The position numbers and the translations under genes are program-made. Source: Cephalopachus bancanus (Eukaryota > Chordata > Mammalia > Primates > Tarsiidae). From it: a stretch of DNA of 64,000 nucleotides. The notes under the pieces were generated by a model. That model saw nothing but the letters and a program-made list of their open reading frames with translations, was not told the DNA's origin and searched no databases. Positions 33,191-43,202 of this stretch are shown here, piece after piece. The first letter of the stretch is position 1; the number at the start of each line of letters is the position of its first letter. The stretch lies in assembly GCA_027257055.1 (NCBI GenBank), contig JAPVLO010000181.1:1426001-1490000 (forward strand). The letters run 5' to 3'.

Positions 33191-34832
33191 GCCAACTCCA
33201 CTTTTATAGAGGTTGATATAATGATGTGGGACACAAAAGTTTCAATTTTTTAAAGTTTACCAGAGAAGACAGAATTCCACATATCCCTAAACTAAAATTC
33301 TTCCAAAGATCAGTTCTCAGGGAAATGAACAGAGGGTCATGAGCCATCAGCCTTCCTTCCTGATGAGGACTGACTTGCTAGTAACTGCTGCAGCTTTGAA
33401 CTACCTGAAGGTTACCCAGCAGTAGTTTTCATTCACATTCACTCTACTCTTATGAAACTCTAAGTTCGTTGTTTGGAATGGATTCTTTGTGCTACATGGA
33501 AAAGGCCAGTTTTTGGACCTTTCAAAAAATGAGTCTTAATCTGCTCCCCTGCCAAGTGTTTATTATTATGGTGATGGTGAGACACAAAAATTAAACTAAA
33601 CAGACCTTAGCATTTTTTTACATGGCTAAATGCTGAGTTTGCAAGTTGTTTTAGCCATAAAGGTGTGATGTGGCTCAGCAGTGGGAGTTCACTGCTCTCA
33701 TGACTAATTGTTGACTTGTAGGGGGTAATTTTACAAAAAGACAACGCAGGATGCTTTGGGCAGAACCGGGCCATGCCGTCACCAAGCAAGCCACAGTTGC
33801 TGAGGATTAGTGGGTGAGCACTCCCAGAGTCTCAGATCTCTGGGTTTTCACACCTTTCCTTAGTCTCGCGGGGAGGGGGGGAGGTGTGTTCTGCCCTTGG
33901 CAACATGAATCTGAACCACACAACTAAGATTTTTACTGAAAATTCAATTAAATATTCACTTCACTTTAAAAATCAATCAGATGGTTGTTTGTTGTGAAGA
34001 CCAGACTGCTGGTGATTGAAGTTTTTGTTCATGGCTGGTGCCCTGACACGGTGCAGGAGGAAGCGTTGAATGCATACATGCATGCACACATACATAGAGT
34101 TTACACGCACACACACATGTATGTGCACACACATGGCCTCTTGGGTGGTATCTGAGGGCCAGGCCAGAAGCCCTGCCTGAGCTCAGTCCTGCCTGACGAC
34201 CCAGGTGGAAACTAACTGGGGGATTCCTGGCTGTGGACTGGGGCCATGCTGGCCTGGCTAACCTTTGCTGCAGCATGATAGGATCAGCATGCAGGGAGCA
34301 TGCCCCGGGAGGGCACCTCATCAGTGCTGTTTGCATGCAGGGCCCCGCACACTCTGTCACATCTAGATAAGAACAGACTCGGGGGCAGCCCTTGTTTGTG
34401 GGCCAGCAGAGCACAGGGAGCTATGTTGGGAGATGCTGGGGTTTGGGTGGGTGGTGGGTGCCACACTGAGTCCACAAGGCAGGTCTGCATTGCTCAGATG
34501 CTGCCAGGGCACAACTCCGGCACTGACCAGGTCAGCATCCCACTTGGCATCATCCTGAATGATGGCTGCCCATTTTCTTGTGGTGTCCTTCGGTGCCCTT
34601 CAAAATCATCACTACCCCAAGTATTATTTTTCTTGCTAAAATATGAAAGAAAATGAATAAATCACAAAGATCTTAAGAAAAATGAGTTCTGGCATATAAA
34701 GTCATTTATAAGCGGTGTACCCTCCTTTTTATAGGAAATGGAGGCAGCAGCCTGATATCAACAACTTGATTTCCCAGTGATCTAACACCTTTGCTTAATT
34801 TGCTGCTTTCAGTACTGGAATTGACCAAAGGG

Positions 34833-34834
<2 letters not shown>
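33191..34834. other. Unique-looking DNA, no gene
   Basis: I see no recognisable gene. The stretch 34073-34130 is rich in CA/TG alternation (acacatacataga, cacacacacatgtatg). Confidence 0.45.

Positions 34835-34882
<48 letters not shown>
34835..34882. repeat. (CA)n microsatellite
   Basis: About 23 uninterrupted CA units. Confidence 0.97.
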
Positions 34883-34884
<2 letters not shown>

Positions 34885-35440
34885 AAGAAAATGGAAAAAG
34901 GAAATAATTTGGGAGAACAGTATGCAAACATCATCATGTCCCCACAATTGGATTCTCCTAAAGACTTCTTGGGGTGGCAGGAGAGTTCTGGCAGTTCTTA
35001 TGACAGAGTTGAGTCTATAACAGCTTTCTTAAAATCTCCAAGTTTAGAAGGAAATCCACTTATACATGTGGGTTTCACCTGGAGAGGCTCCAATCTATAC
35101 GACCTGTATTTTGCCTTTTATCTGCCATTAATCTTCAACAGAATGTCACTTTAGGATCAATAAAATATGTTTTAAAATACAATATACTCCACAAAAAAAT
35201 TCTTTACTCCCTGTCAGTGTGGTCATCATCCTGTTTCTGGTGGACTGGAAGGTAGAAGGTGGCCAGGTTGCCCGGGATGTGCTGAGGGCAGGAGAGACCT
35301 TTCTTCGTCACGGACTCAGCGGCCGCTCCTCCTTCTGGAGGCACTGGGAGTCCCTCACAGCCCCATGTCTTTCTTCCCATCCCCAGGGCCCAGATTCCTC
35401 CTCTGTGCACCTACCACAGCCTGCCAAGTTTTGCCATTTC

Positions 35441-35729
35441 TTTTTTTTTTCAGTTAGAGTCTCACTCTGTCGCCCAGACTGGAGTGCAGTGGCCGCTCCC
35501 GGCCACCGCAGCCTCCACCTGCTGGGCTCTGGCGATCCTTCCGCCTCAGCCTTCCAAGTAACTGGAACTACAGGCACGCGCTACCACGCCCGGCTGATTT
35601 TTTGATTTATTGTAGAGATGAGGTCTCGCCAAGTTGCCCAGGCCGGTCTGGAGCCCGCGGGCTCAGGCAATCCACTCACCTCAGCCTCCCAAAGGCGCGG
35701 GATTACAGGCTGAGCCACCGAGCCCAGCT
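35441..35729 (-). mobile_element. Lineage-specific Alu
   Basis: Antisense copy with a poly(T) start and the ttgatttattgtagag linker. It is flanked by aagttttgccatttc (35426-35440) and aagttttagccatttc (35730-35745), a target-site duplication with one inserted base. A third copy of the same site is at 35822-35836. Confidence 0.92.
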
Positions 35730-35745
35730 AAGTTTTAGCCATTTC

Positions 35746-35821
35746 TTTTTTTTTTTTAAATCAATATTTTTTATTATGATGTTGTGGGAAATCAATATTT
35801 TTTATTATGATGTTGTGGGGT
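35746..35821 (-). mobile_element. Short retrocopy-like insertion with a tandem duplication
   Basis: A poly(T) tract is followed by two copies of aaatcaatattttttattat (continuing gatgttgtggg; about 35758-35787 and 35788-35818). The piece lies between the second and third copies of the aagtttt(a)gccatttc target site. This arrangement is what a second insertion into the Alu's target site would leave. The source is not recognised. Confidence 0.5.
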
Positions 35822-35839
35822 AAGTTTTGCCATTTCTAA

Positions 35840-36450
35840 GTCATCAACCTGATCTCATCCTTCCTCTCCATTCTTGCTGCAACATTTTTCTAAAACTTGG
35901 GTCAGATCACATTACCCTCACTTTCAAGAGCTGCCCTTTTCCTGAAGAAGGAAAGTAAAACCTGGTAGGCCCCAGCTGGACCCTTCAGCTCTTGGTGCAG
36001 GCCCTAGGGGGCGCAACTGATAAGGGGCTTCTGTCTGGTTGAGCCCTGGGAAAATAAGTGTGACATCTGAGGCTGGCACTCCCTGGGCAAATGCAGGGCC
36101 TGGGGAGCTTGTGGTGGGGAAGGTCCCATGGAGGAGGGGACCCCTGAGATGGGCATGGGCTTCTGGGGTTGGATTGGGGCACAGCACTGGGGGGTTAAAG
36201 GATGGGGCCAGACAGGTGGATGGACACAGCAGGGAGGTGCTGAGGCCGAGGCCAAGACAGGAGGTATTTTACACCTTTGTGAGGGGCACAGATTGGGAAT
36301 GCAGGGAGACTGATTAGGAGGTCAACACAGGCAGGCAGGGAGGAAGAATGCAGGTCAACACAGGCAGACAGAGTCCGTGGGAATGACAGAATAGTAGCAG
36401 CATTAGTAATAAGATCAGCAAACGATCCACTGTTCTGGTGCTTCACCCGC
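35840..36450. other. Unique DNA, possible L2-like piece
   Basis: The segment at 35895-35990 (acttgggtcagatcacattaccctcac) resembles an old L2-type repeat. No gene is seen. Confidence 0.4.
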
Positions 36451-36454
36451 GTAC

Positions 36455-36550
36455 CTCATGTCATTGCGAGGCCACCCTTGTTACCCCACTCACAGATGAG
36501 GAGACAGGGCAGTTGAGGGACTTGCCCAAGGCCCTTAGGTTGGGTCATCC
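36455..36550 (-). repeat. MIR-like SINE
   Basis: cactcacagatgaggagacagggcag...gggacttgcccaaggcccttaggt matches antisense MIR. Confidence 0.65.
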
Positions 36551-37067
36551 GGCCTCTTAACACCAACCCTGTCCCAGACACAGATGGCCCTCAGGATCCC
36601 AAGGCCCACAAGACACAACAGTAGGACATTTTCAATTATTTGTCTTAGAGGTGCCTCAGATGGCATACATGCCTGGCCTGTACGACCATGCCTGACTCTG
36701 CATTGTGGGTCTGGTTTTGAAGGGTCTGCTACTCGGTGAAGGAGTATTTGATGCTTTCTCAAGGGGCCGCCTGGAAGCCACGTGAGATGATGTGGCATCT
36801 CTCCATGGGGGCTTGAGGAAAGAGACAGCAGGATAGAGAGAGACCTACTGCCCTGGGTACCCAACAGGGCTGCAGCTTCCATCAGCTGCTGGCCTCTCCC
36901 AAATGTGATAAAGCCCTGCACCATACACCCACGAGGGTTTTTTTGAGGGGCAGCTAGGTTGCCCTGTGGGTATTTCTCCATGACCTGCCAAGGATCCGGT
37001 GGTGCTGGCGGGACATCACCAAGGTAGGGAGCAGAAGCCCCATCCTCCAGGGCCGTCGTGGGTGTAT

Positions 37068-37741
37068 GGTGGTTGGACACAGATAGTAGGATGCAAGCAT
37101 TTTTTGTAGGGATGAGTGGGTTGGATAGATCAACTCTGAGAAGACATGAGATTTCTGAAATCTCCCGAGTGCTGTGTGACGTTGGAGACTTTCATTGCTG
37201 GCAGGATCTACTCATATTTACTTCCCCGAGGGTTTCATGAGGCACCTACTTCAGGCAGTCTCAGCACTGGGCACTGGAGATGTCCGATGATTAAGGACAG
37301 CATGGTCCAGCCTAGGAGGTAGACTTCAGCTCCCACTATTGCAGTAAATGGGCAAAATACTCTAATCTGGCACTCAGGTGAAGGATGTCAGTGGATGCCT
37401 GGAGGCCCCAAGGAGAAGGGGAGCTCCAGAGGGAGGAGGCATGCACATCTGGTAGGCAAAAGCCCAGGGTTCGAGGGACCACAATGGTGTGAAGGGAGTG
37501 ATAGGTTAGGGCCCCTGGAGGGAGGGAGCGGAGGAGACTCTGATGAGTTGAGCGACTTCTGAAGGTCACTGTGGCTGCGGAGAGGAGAGGGAGGTGGAGG
37601 GTCCCAGACAGGTGTAGGGGCAACACCAACTGTGGTATTGATTAGACAAGGGAGGAGGGAAATGGATGCAAGAATGTGCTGGGTGTCTGGGAAAATATGA
37701 TGGGGCGGGAAGCAAGGATCTGCATTATTTCAGGGGTCTGT
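37068..37741. repeat. Duplicated segment, copy 1
   Basis: About 674 bp, from ggtggttggacacag to caggggtctgt, that recurs in direct orientation at 38442-39116. I count roughly 16 differences by eye (97-98% identity). A 97-codon - strand frame is preserved in both copies but encodes nothing recognisable. The interior includes an old L2/MIR-like ggcacctacttcaggcagtctcagcactggg. Confidence 0.93.
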
Positions 37742-38182
37742 CGTGGGCTCCCTAGCCTGTCAGGTCACAGATACCACCACCAGCCTGGCTTGCTGTGGTG
37801 TCCTCTCCCACACACTTTATTTTAGCTCCAAACCCTGTAATGAACCAGCCGTGTTCAGCCTGTAAGCCCTCCCAGGCTGTCCCCTCAGCTCAGAGCATCC
37901 TTTCCTACCCCTTCATCTGGAAGCCACCAACGTTCTATTCAAAATGAGAACTAAGAGAACTTTCCTGCAGAGCCTTTTGGTTCTCACGTACCCGTGTTAA
38001 CCCGCACCTGAGCCTGTGGTGATCATAGCAGTAACCCCTGAAATGGAGAAGAGGCTGCCACCTGATCAGCCTCTAATCCTTGGAAGAGGGGGCAGGACTG
38101 GACCTCAGCAACTTTGTATCAACCAAATGAACCGTGCACATGCTAAAATGTACACAACAAGAGAGGCTGTAGGACACTGGTG
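37742..38182. other. Spacer between the duplicate copies
   Basis: Unique DNA with no gene recognised. It is not repeated after copy 2. Confidence 0.5.
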
Positions 38183-38450
38183 ATAAGGTGCATGTGGTAG
38201 GATACAGGCAATAGGATGCACATAGTAGGAGGCAGGTGGTAGAACGAGGTGGTAAGATGCAGGTGGAAGGATGCATGTGATAGGTTGGAGGTGGGAGGAT
38301 GGAGGTGGTAGGAAGAGGTGGCAGAATGGAGGTGGGAGGATGCAGGTATAGGATGCAGGTGGTAGGATAGAGGTGGTAGGTTGGAGGTGGCAGGATGCAG
38401 GTGATAGAGTGGGGGTGGTGGGATGCACATGGTAGGATGCAGGTGGTTAA
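38183..38450. repeat. Minisatellite with a unit of 14-15 bp
   Basis: About 18 degenerate units of aggtggtaggatgc, with variants ggtgggaggatgg and ggtggcagaatgg. It runs right up to the start of duplicate copy 2 and shares ggtggtt with its edge. Confidence 0.9.
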
Positions 38451-39116
38451 ACACAGATAGTAGGATGCAAGCATTTTATTGTAGGGATGAGAGGGTTGGA
38501 TAGATCAACTCTGAGAAGACATGAGATTTCTGAAATCTCCCGAGTGCTGTGTGACATTGGAGACTTTCATTGCTGGCAGGATCTACTCATATTCACTTCC
38601 CTGAGACTTTCATGAGGCACCTACTTCAGGCAGTCTCAGCACTGGGCACTGGGGATGTCCGATGATTAAGGACAGCATGGTCCAGCCTAGGAGGTAGACT
38701 TCAGCTCCCACTATTGCAGTAAATGGGCAAAATACTCTAATCTGGCACTCAGGTGAAGGATGTCAGTGGATGCCTGGAGGCCCCAAGGAGAAGGGGAGCT
38801 CCAGAGGGAGGAGGCATGCACATCTGGTAGGCAAAAGCCCAGAGTTCGAGGGACCACAATGGTGTGAAGGGAGTGATAGGTTAGGGCCCCTGGAGGGAGG
38901 GAGCAGAGGAGACTCTGATGAGTTGAGCGACTTCTGAGGGTCACTGTGGCTGCGGAGAGGAGAGGGAGGTGGAGGATCCCAGACAGGTATACGGGCAACA
39001 CCAACTGTGGTACTGATTAGACAAGGGAGGAGGGAAATGGATGCAAGAATGTGCTGGGTGTCTGGGAAAATATGATGGGGCGGGAAGCAAGGATCTGCAT
39101 TATTTCAGGGGTCTGT
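38442..39116. repeat. Duplicated segment, copy 2
   Basis: Direct repeat of 37068-37741. Downstream of this copy the sequence differs from that downstream of copy 1. Confidence 0.93.
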
Positions 39117-39212
39117 GCTACCTTGGGGGCCTGGACTACCTTGGGGGTCCATGCTACCTCAGGAGACTGGATTACCTCAGCAGTCTGGGTTATCTTGGAG
39201 GCCCAGACATTT
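39110..39212. repeat. Short minisatellite, unit about 18 bp
   Basis: Five to six degenerate units of ctaccttgggggcctgga, directly after duplicate copy 2. Confidence 0.75.
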
Positions 39213-39220
39213 TCAGAGCT

Positions 39221-39632
39221 TGTATTAGTTTCCTAGGGTGCTGTAATAACAAAGTGCCACAAACTGAGTGGCTTAAAATAGCAAATATTTATTTTCCCAC
39301 AGTTGGAGGCCAAAAGTCTGTAATCAGGGTATGGGCAGGTGGGTTCCTTCTAGAAAGCTGAGGAAGATCTGCCCTAGGACTCTCTCCAGTTTCTGGTGGC
39401 TGCTGGCACCTGGTGGTCTTTGGCACATGAACTCATTGCTCCAGTCTCTGCCTGTCTTCACGGGAGCTCTCCTCTGTGTGTCTGTTAGAGCCCTTCTCTG
39501 TCTCTGACAAGGACACTTGTTATATTTAGGTCCCATCCTAATGAAGTATTATCTGCAAATCCCTGTTTCCAATTTCACATTCTGAGGTTCTCAGAGACAA
39601 AAATTTGGGGGGACACCTTCAACCCAGTGCAG
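39221..39632 (-). mobile_element. MLT1-type LTR
   Basis: The strand shown starts tgtattagtttcctagggtgctgtaataac and ends ttggggggacaccttcaaccca, the reverse complement of an MLT1 LTR. It is diverged by point changes and small deletions. Confidence 0.75.
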
Positions 39633-39639
39633 AGCTCAG

Positions 39640-40838
39640 TCGGGGTGGTGGTAGGCTATTCCCCTCTTGCAGTGTGGGCACTGGACAGCTAATGTGGACC
39701 TTAGGTGACAGGTGGCAAGGAAACTGTTCCCATGGCTGATGACAGAGCCAAACCCACATCTGACCATGGATGTTCACAAACCTGAATATTCTTTTTAAAA
39801 TAGTTGAAACATTAAAAGTAATTTCTCAAGGGGAAAAACTTTTTGAAAATAAATTACTTTGGGCTTATTGGCCCATATTTTCAGGTAACAGCCACAAATA
39901 ACTGAATTATTTGACAGGCTGGTGCATGTCACTTTTTGAGAGGTCTGCCCATGCAAACTTCTAGCGGCTAACTCAGCTGGGAGATAGTTTGGCAAAGGTC
40001 TCAGGCCTGGGGCTCCTCTGAAGGGGACGTTCCCTCGGGCAGGTCCTCCATTCCTTGGGTGTTCCCCAGCTCAGGACAGCTGCAGGACCTCCCATCGGCC
40101 TCAGCCCTGTTCATTGGAGGAGATGTCTTCCTGCCTGCTCTCTCCTCTCCCAGCTTGGCTCTCACTGATCCTTCTTCTCCCGCTCCCTGCCCCCTAGTTC
40201 CCATCCTCTCCTCAGTGTCCCGGTCTGGTCACAGGTCACCCTTGCTGAGCATCTCCCTGGAATTCCTCTAGGGCCACTCTGCTGGTCACTTTGCCACAAA
40301 GTTCCCCACACCTGTCTCAGGCCCTCCTGGTGCCTGTACATCCCAACCCCTTGTGGGGACAGGAAGGACCCTTCCACCCCCAGAGGGTCTTCGAGACCTG
40401 CCCATGAGATCCCCTCCTGCCCTTTTAAGCATAACTCAGTTTATTTTTTCCTTAAAAGCGTGACTTTGTGTTCTCCCACATTAAGGCTTATCTGCCACTG
40501 TGCAGCCACCCACACATGCTGCTGGAAGGAGCCAGTTCCACAGCGACTGCTCCAAGATCCTGTGGAATGCCCCCTCCCTGTACTCCCTTCTGCATCAATG
40601 GGAACAGAGGCCTTTCTAGGCTTCAACTGGCCACACCCTCTCCAGTGCTTGTCCCCCGATGAAGGTGATGATATTCAACAGGTATGTGGGGAAGGATTCT
40701 TTGTGAGCCTCGAGATTGTAGTGAATTAGACAGCATGTCCCCCTCCCAGGCCACACCGTCTTCGTGGGCATGGGGATCACCTCATCAATGGCTGATTTGT
40801 CTTGCGGGCATATCATGGGCCAGATCCCATATGCCAGA
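39640..40838. other. Unique DNA, no gene
   Basis: Overlapping open frames on both strands at 40000-40830 show no domain or consistent codon use. Confidence 0.45.
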
Positions 40839-40839
40839 G

Positions 40840-40950
40840 CCTACGTGCTTTAGATCCATGGCCTCCCTTATCCTGAAAACAACTGCTTTCCAGGTGGGCA
40901 AATGGAGGCTTAGAGAGGATGCTTCTTGTTCAAGGATAGAGCTGGCGTGA
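40840..40950 (-). repeat. MIR-like SINE
   Basis: ccttatcctgaaaacaactgc...gtgggcaaatggaggcttagagagg...ttcaaggatagagctgg follows antisense MIR. Confidence 0.6.
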
Positions 40951-41138
40951 GCTGTTAACTGCAAGCACTGGGGAGCTCAGCTACTCTCCTGGGGTCTGGA
41001 CCCCTGTTCCAGCTGCTAGACAGGACCAAGTTTCTGTTCCTAGGCAGCGTTTGACAGAATTTTATATGCCCAGGTAGTAGGTGGGCAGTGCAAAAAGTGA
41101 AAATTTTACATTTTAGCAGTTAAAAATATTTTTTTCGG

Positions 41139-41442
41139 GGCCAGGTATGGAGACTCATGCCTGTAATTCCAGCACTTTGAGAGGCAGGGTGGGAGGATCA
41201 CTTGAGCCCAGGAGTTGGAGACCAGCCTGGGCAACATAGCAAGACCTTGTCTCTACATAAATACAAAAATTAGCTAGGTGTGGGGCCCCATACCTGTAGT
41301 CCCAGTTACTTGGGAGACTGGCCTCAACCAGACGATTGAGGCCTTGGTCAGTTGTGAGCATGTCACTACACTCGACCTGGGTAACAGAGTAAGACCCTGA
41401 CTCAAAAATAAATGAACAAATAAGTAAATAAATAAATATTTG
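41139..41442 (+). mobile_element. Old Alu (AluJ type)
   Basis: A sense dimer with cttgagcccaggagttggagaccagcctgggcaacatagcaagacc and a tail that has become a (TAAA)n run. It belongs to the old layer. Confidence 0.85.
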
Positions 41443-42059
41443 CATATTTGGTACACATTTCCCTTTTATTTTTAAAGTAACAGCCAGACCTCTCCCCATA
41501 TCCTTCCCCCCACCCTTTGGGTCACCACTCAGCTGCAGTTTGTCATGAGGCATCTCTAGATGTTGGGAGCCAGCCTTGGAGGCCCGCCTGATTGACAAAG
41601 TCCAGGTGCGCTGAGGACTCCCGGCCGCAAAGTGAGTCCGGGCAGCTGAGGCCCTTCTGTCTTCCGTCTTTGCTGTTGATACAGCTGAAGAAATTCTGTG
41701 CAGTCGTGGAAGAAGAAGATGGCATGTTTATGCGAAGAATCACAGCTAACCTGGAGATGTCATGGTTCATTTTTCCATTTTCCCACTATGCCGCTTGGCC
41801 TTTTCTAACATATGCAAGGGTTAAACTCTGAAGCACATCAAGAATGCTTTCTTTCACTTGGTTATAGGTTACTAGATATTACTTAAGTAATAAATGATAT
41901 AAGTATATTCACTCCTTATTTGATTTAGGATTATGCAGTTTAGTGTTTAGACATAAGGTTCTTTAGAAGCACAGGTTTATAGTAAGTTTATTATGAGCTC
42001 ATTATAAGTTCTAACACTTATCTAGGAGTTATGTAGGTGATTTATAACACTGTGTTCAC
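41443..42059. other. No gene recognised
   Basis: Unique-looking, becoming AT-rich after 41830. The part next to the retroviral pol remnant may be more of the same element but has no recognisable frame. Confidence 0.4.
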
Positions 42060-42213
42060 TGACTTAGGATAAAGATTATCTTTAAGGTTTGATGGGCTCT
42101 CTCGACTATGGCTTGACCCTGAGGATTATAAGGAATTCCTGTAGAATGAGAAATGCTAAATTGAACACAAGACTGTTTGAAAGCTTTAAACGTATAAGCA
42201 GGAGCATTGTCAG

Positions 42214-42500
42214 TTTTTTTTTTTTTTTGAGTTGAAGTCTCACTCTGTCACCCAGACTGGAGTGCAGTGGCCGCTCCTGGCTTCCGCAGCCTCGCCTGCT
42301 GGGCTCCAGCGATCCTTCCGCCTCAGCCTTCCAAGTAGCCGGAATTACAGGCATGCGCTACCACGCCCGGCTGATTTTTTGATTTATTGTAGAGATGAGG
42401 TCTTGCTGCCCAGGCGGGTCTTGAACCCATGGGCTCAGGCAATCCACTCACCTCAGCCTCCCAAAGGCGCGGGATTACAGGCTGAGCCACCGAGCCTGGC
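42214..42500 (-). mobile_element. Lineage-specific Alu inside the pol remnant
   Basis: Antisense copy that splits the integrase core. A target-site duplication, cattgtcagttttt, starts at 42205 and 42501. Confidence 0.93.
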
Positions 42501-43007
42501 CATTGTCAGTTTTTAATTGTTTTGGGATACCCAACTGTGAAAAACAAAAAAAAATAAATGTTGTATCACATCTTTATAAGCCTCTCCTGTCCTGGCAGAA
42601 GCTAATATGACATGGGAAAATGTATCCACAGTTACATGTAGATAAGATAATTTCCAAAGTTGGAGAAATGAGTCACATCCATTTGCCATAAGACATTGGA
42701 CTTCAATCCTCGGGGATTAACCCCTGCTGGAGCACTGTGGAAGGTGGGACATGCTGGGCAATTTTTAACAATTTCCGAGCTACTCCTCTAGGCAACTGAA
42801 ATTGATACTGTAAGGCAGTGGCATTTTGATGATGGATTTCATGAGATAATCGAGCTTGAGTAACCGCCTCTGTTTCAATGGCTGCACATATTGCTGGTTT
42901 AGTTAAACTGTCAGCCAATTGATTGCCTTTATGGAGGGGTCCCGGAAGGCCAGAATGAGATCTAATGTGGCCAACAAAAAACTGCTCCTTTCTGTCACAA
43001 ATTAATT

Positions 43008-43091
43008 GTTGTAACTGAACAAGCATCTCCAAAACTGTAGTTTTATTGGTAGGAATAGTAGCTGTCTCAATATGAGGAAACAATCCTTTAA
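43008..43091. repeat. Left arm of an 84-bp palindrome
   Basis: It pairs with 43118-43201 at 83 of 84 positions. The 26-bp spacer (43092-43117) and this arm are continuous retroviral pol sequence on the - strand. Confidence 0.97.
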
Positions 43092-43117
43092 CGTAACAAG
43101 AGTCAGTATACAAAACA

Positions 43118-43201
43118 TTAAAGGATTGTTTCCTCATATTGAGACAGCTACTATTCCTACCAATAAAACTACAATTTTGGAGATGCTTGTTCAGTTACAA
43201 C
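43118..43201. repeat. Right arm of an 84-bp palindrome
   Basis: An inverted copy of 43008-43091 with one mismatch. It ends the retroviral sequence. Confidence 0.97.
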
Positions 43202-43202
43202 A

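Larger units (their letters stand above)
42060..43117 (-). pseudogene. Betaretrovirus-like endogenous pol remnant (RNase H-integrase)
   Basis: On the - strand an open frame at 43117-42703 covers the end of an RNase H domain (a TDS motif, then GHIRSHSGLPGPL) and the start of an integrase with the zinc-binding HHCC pattern (SHEIHHQN and following). Beyond an Alu at 42214-42500 the frame continues with an integrase-core segment containing [12 protein letters not shown] and [13 protein letters not shown]. The organisation fits a class II (betaretrovirus-like) element. Reverse transcriptase, gag, env and LTRs are not seen nearby. The piece starts abruptly at an inverted duplication (43118-43201). 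It is non-functional. Confidence 0.8.

Noticed and set aside
37336..37629. 97-codon - frame that is also preserved at 38711-39004
   Set aside because: Its preservation follows from the recent duplication, not from selection. No domain is recognised.
38183..38450. CRISPR-like regular repeats
   Set aside because: The units are 14-15 bp and adjoin one another without unique spacers, and the genome is mammalian; it is a minisatellite.
38073..38474. 133-codon - frame of His/Pro/Thr-rich repeats
   Set aside because: It is the translation of the minisatellite.
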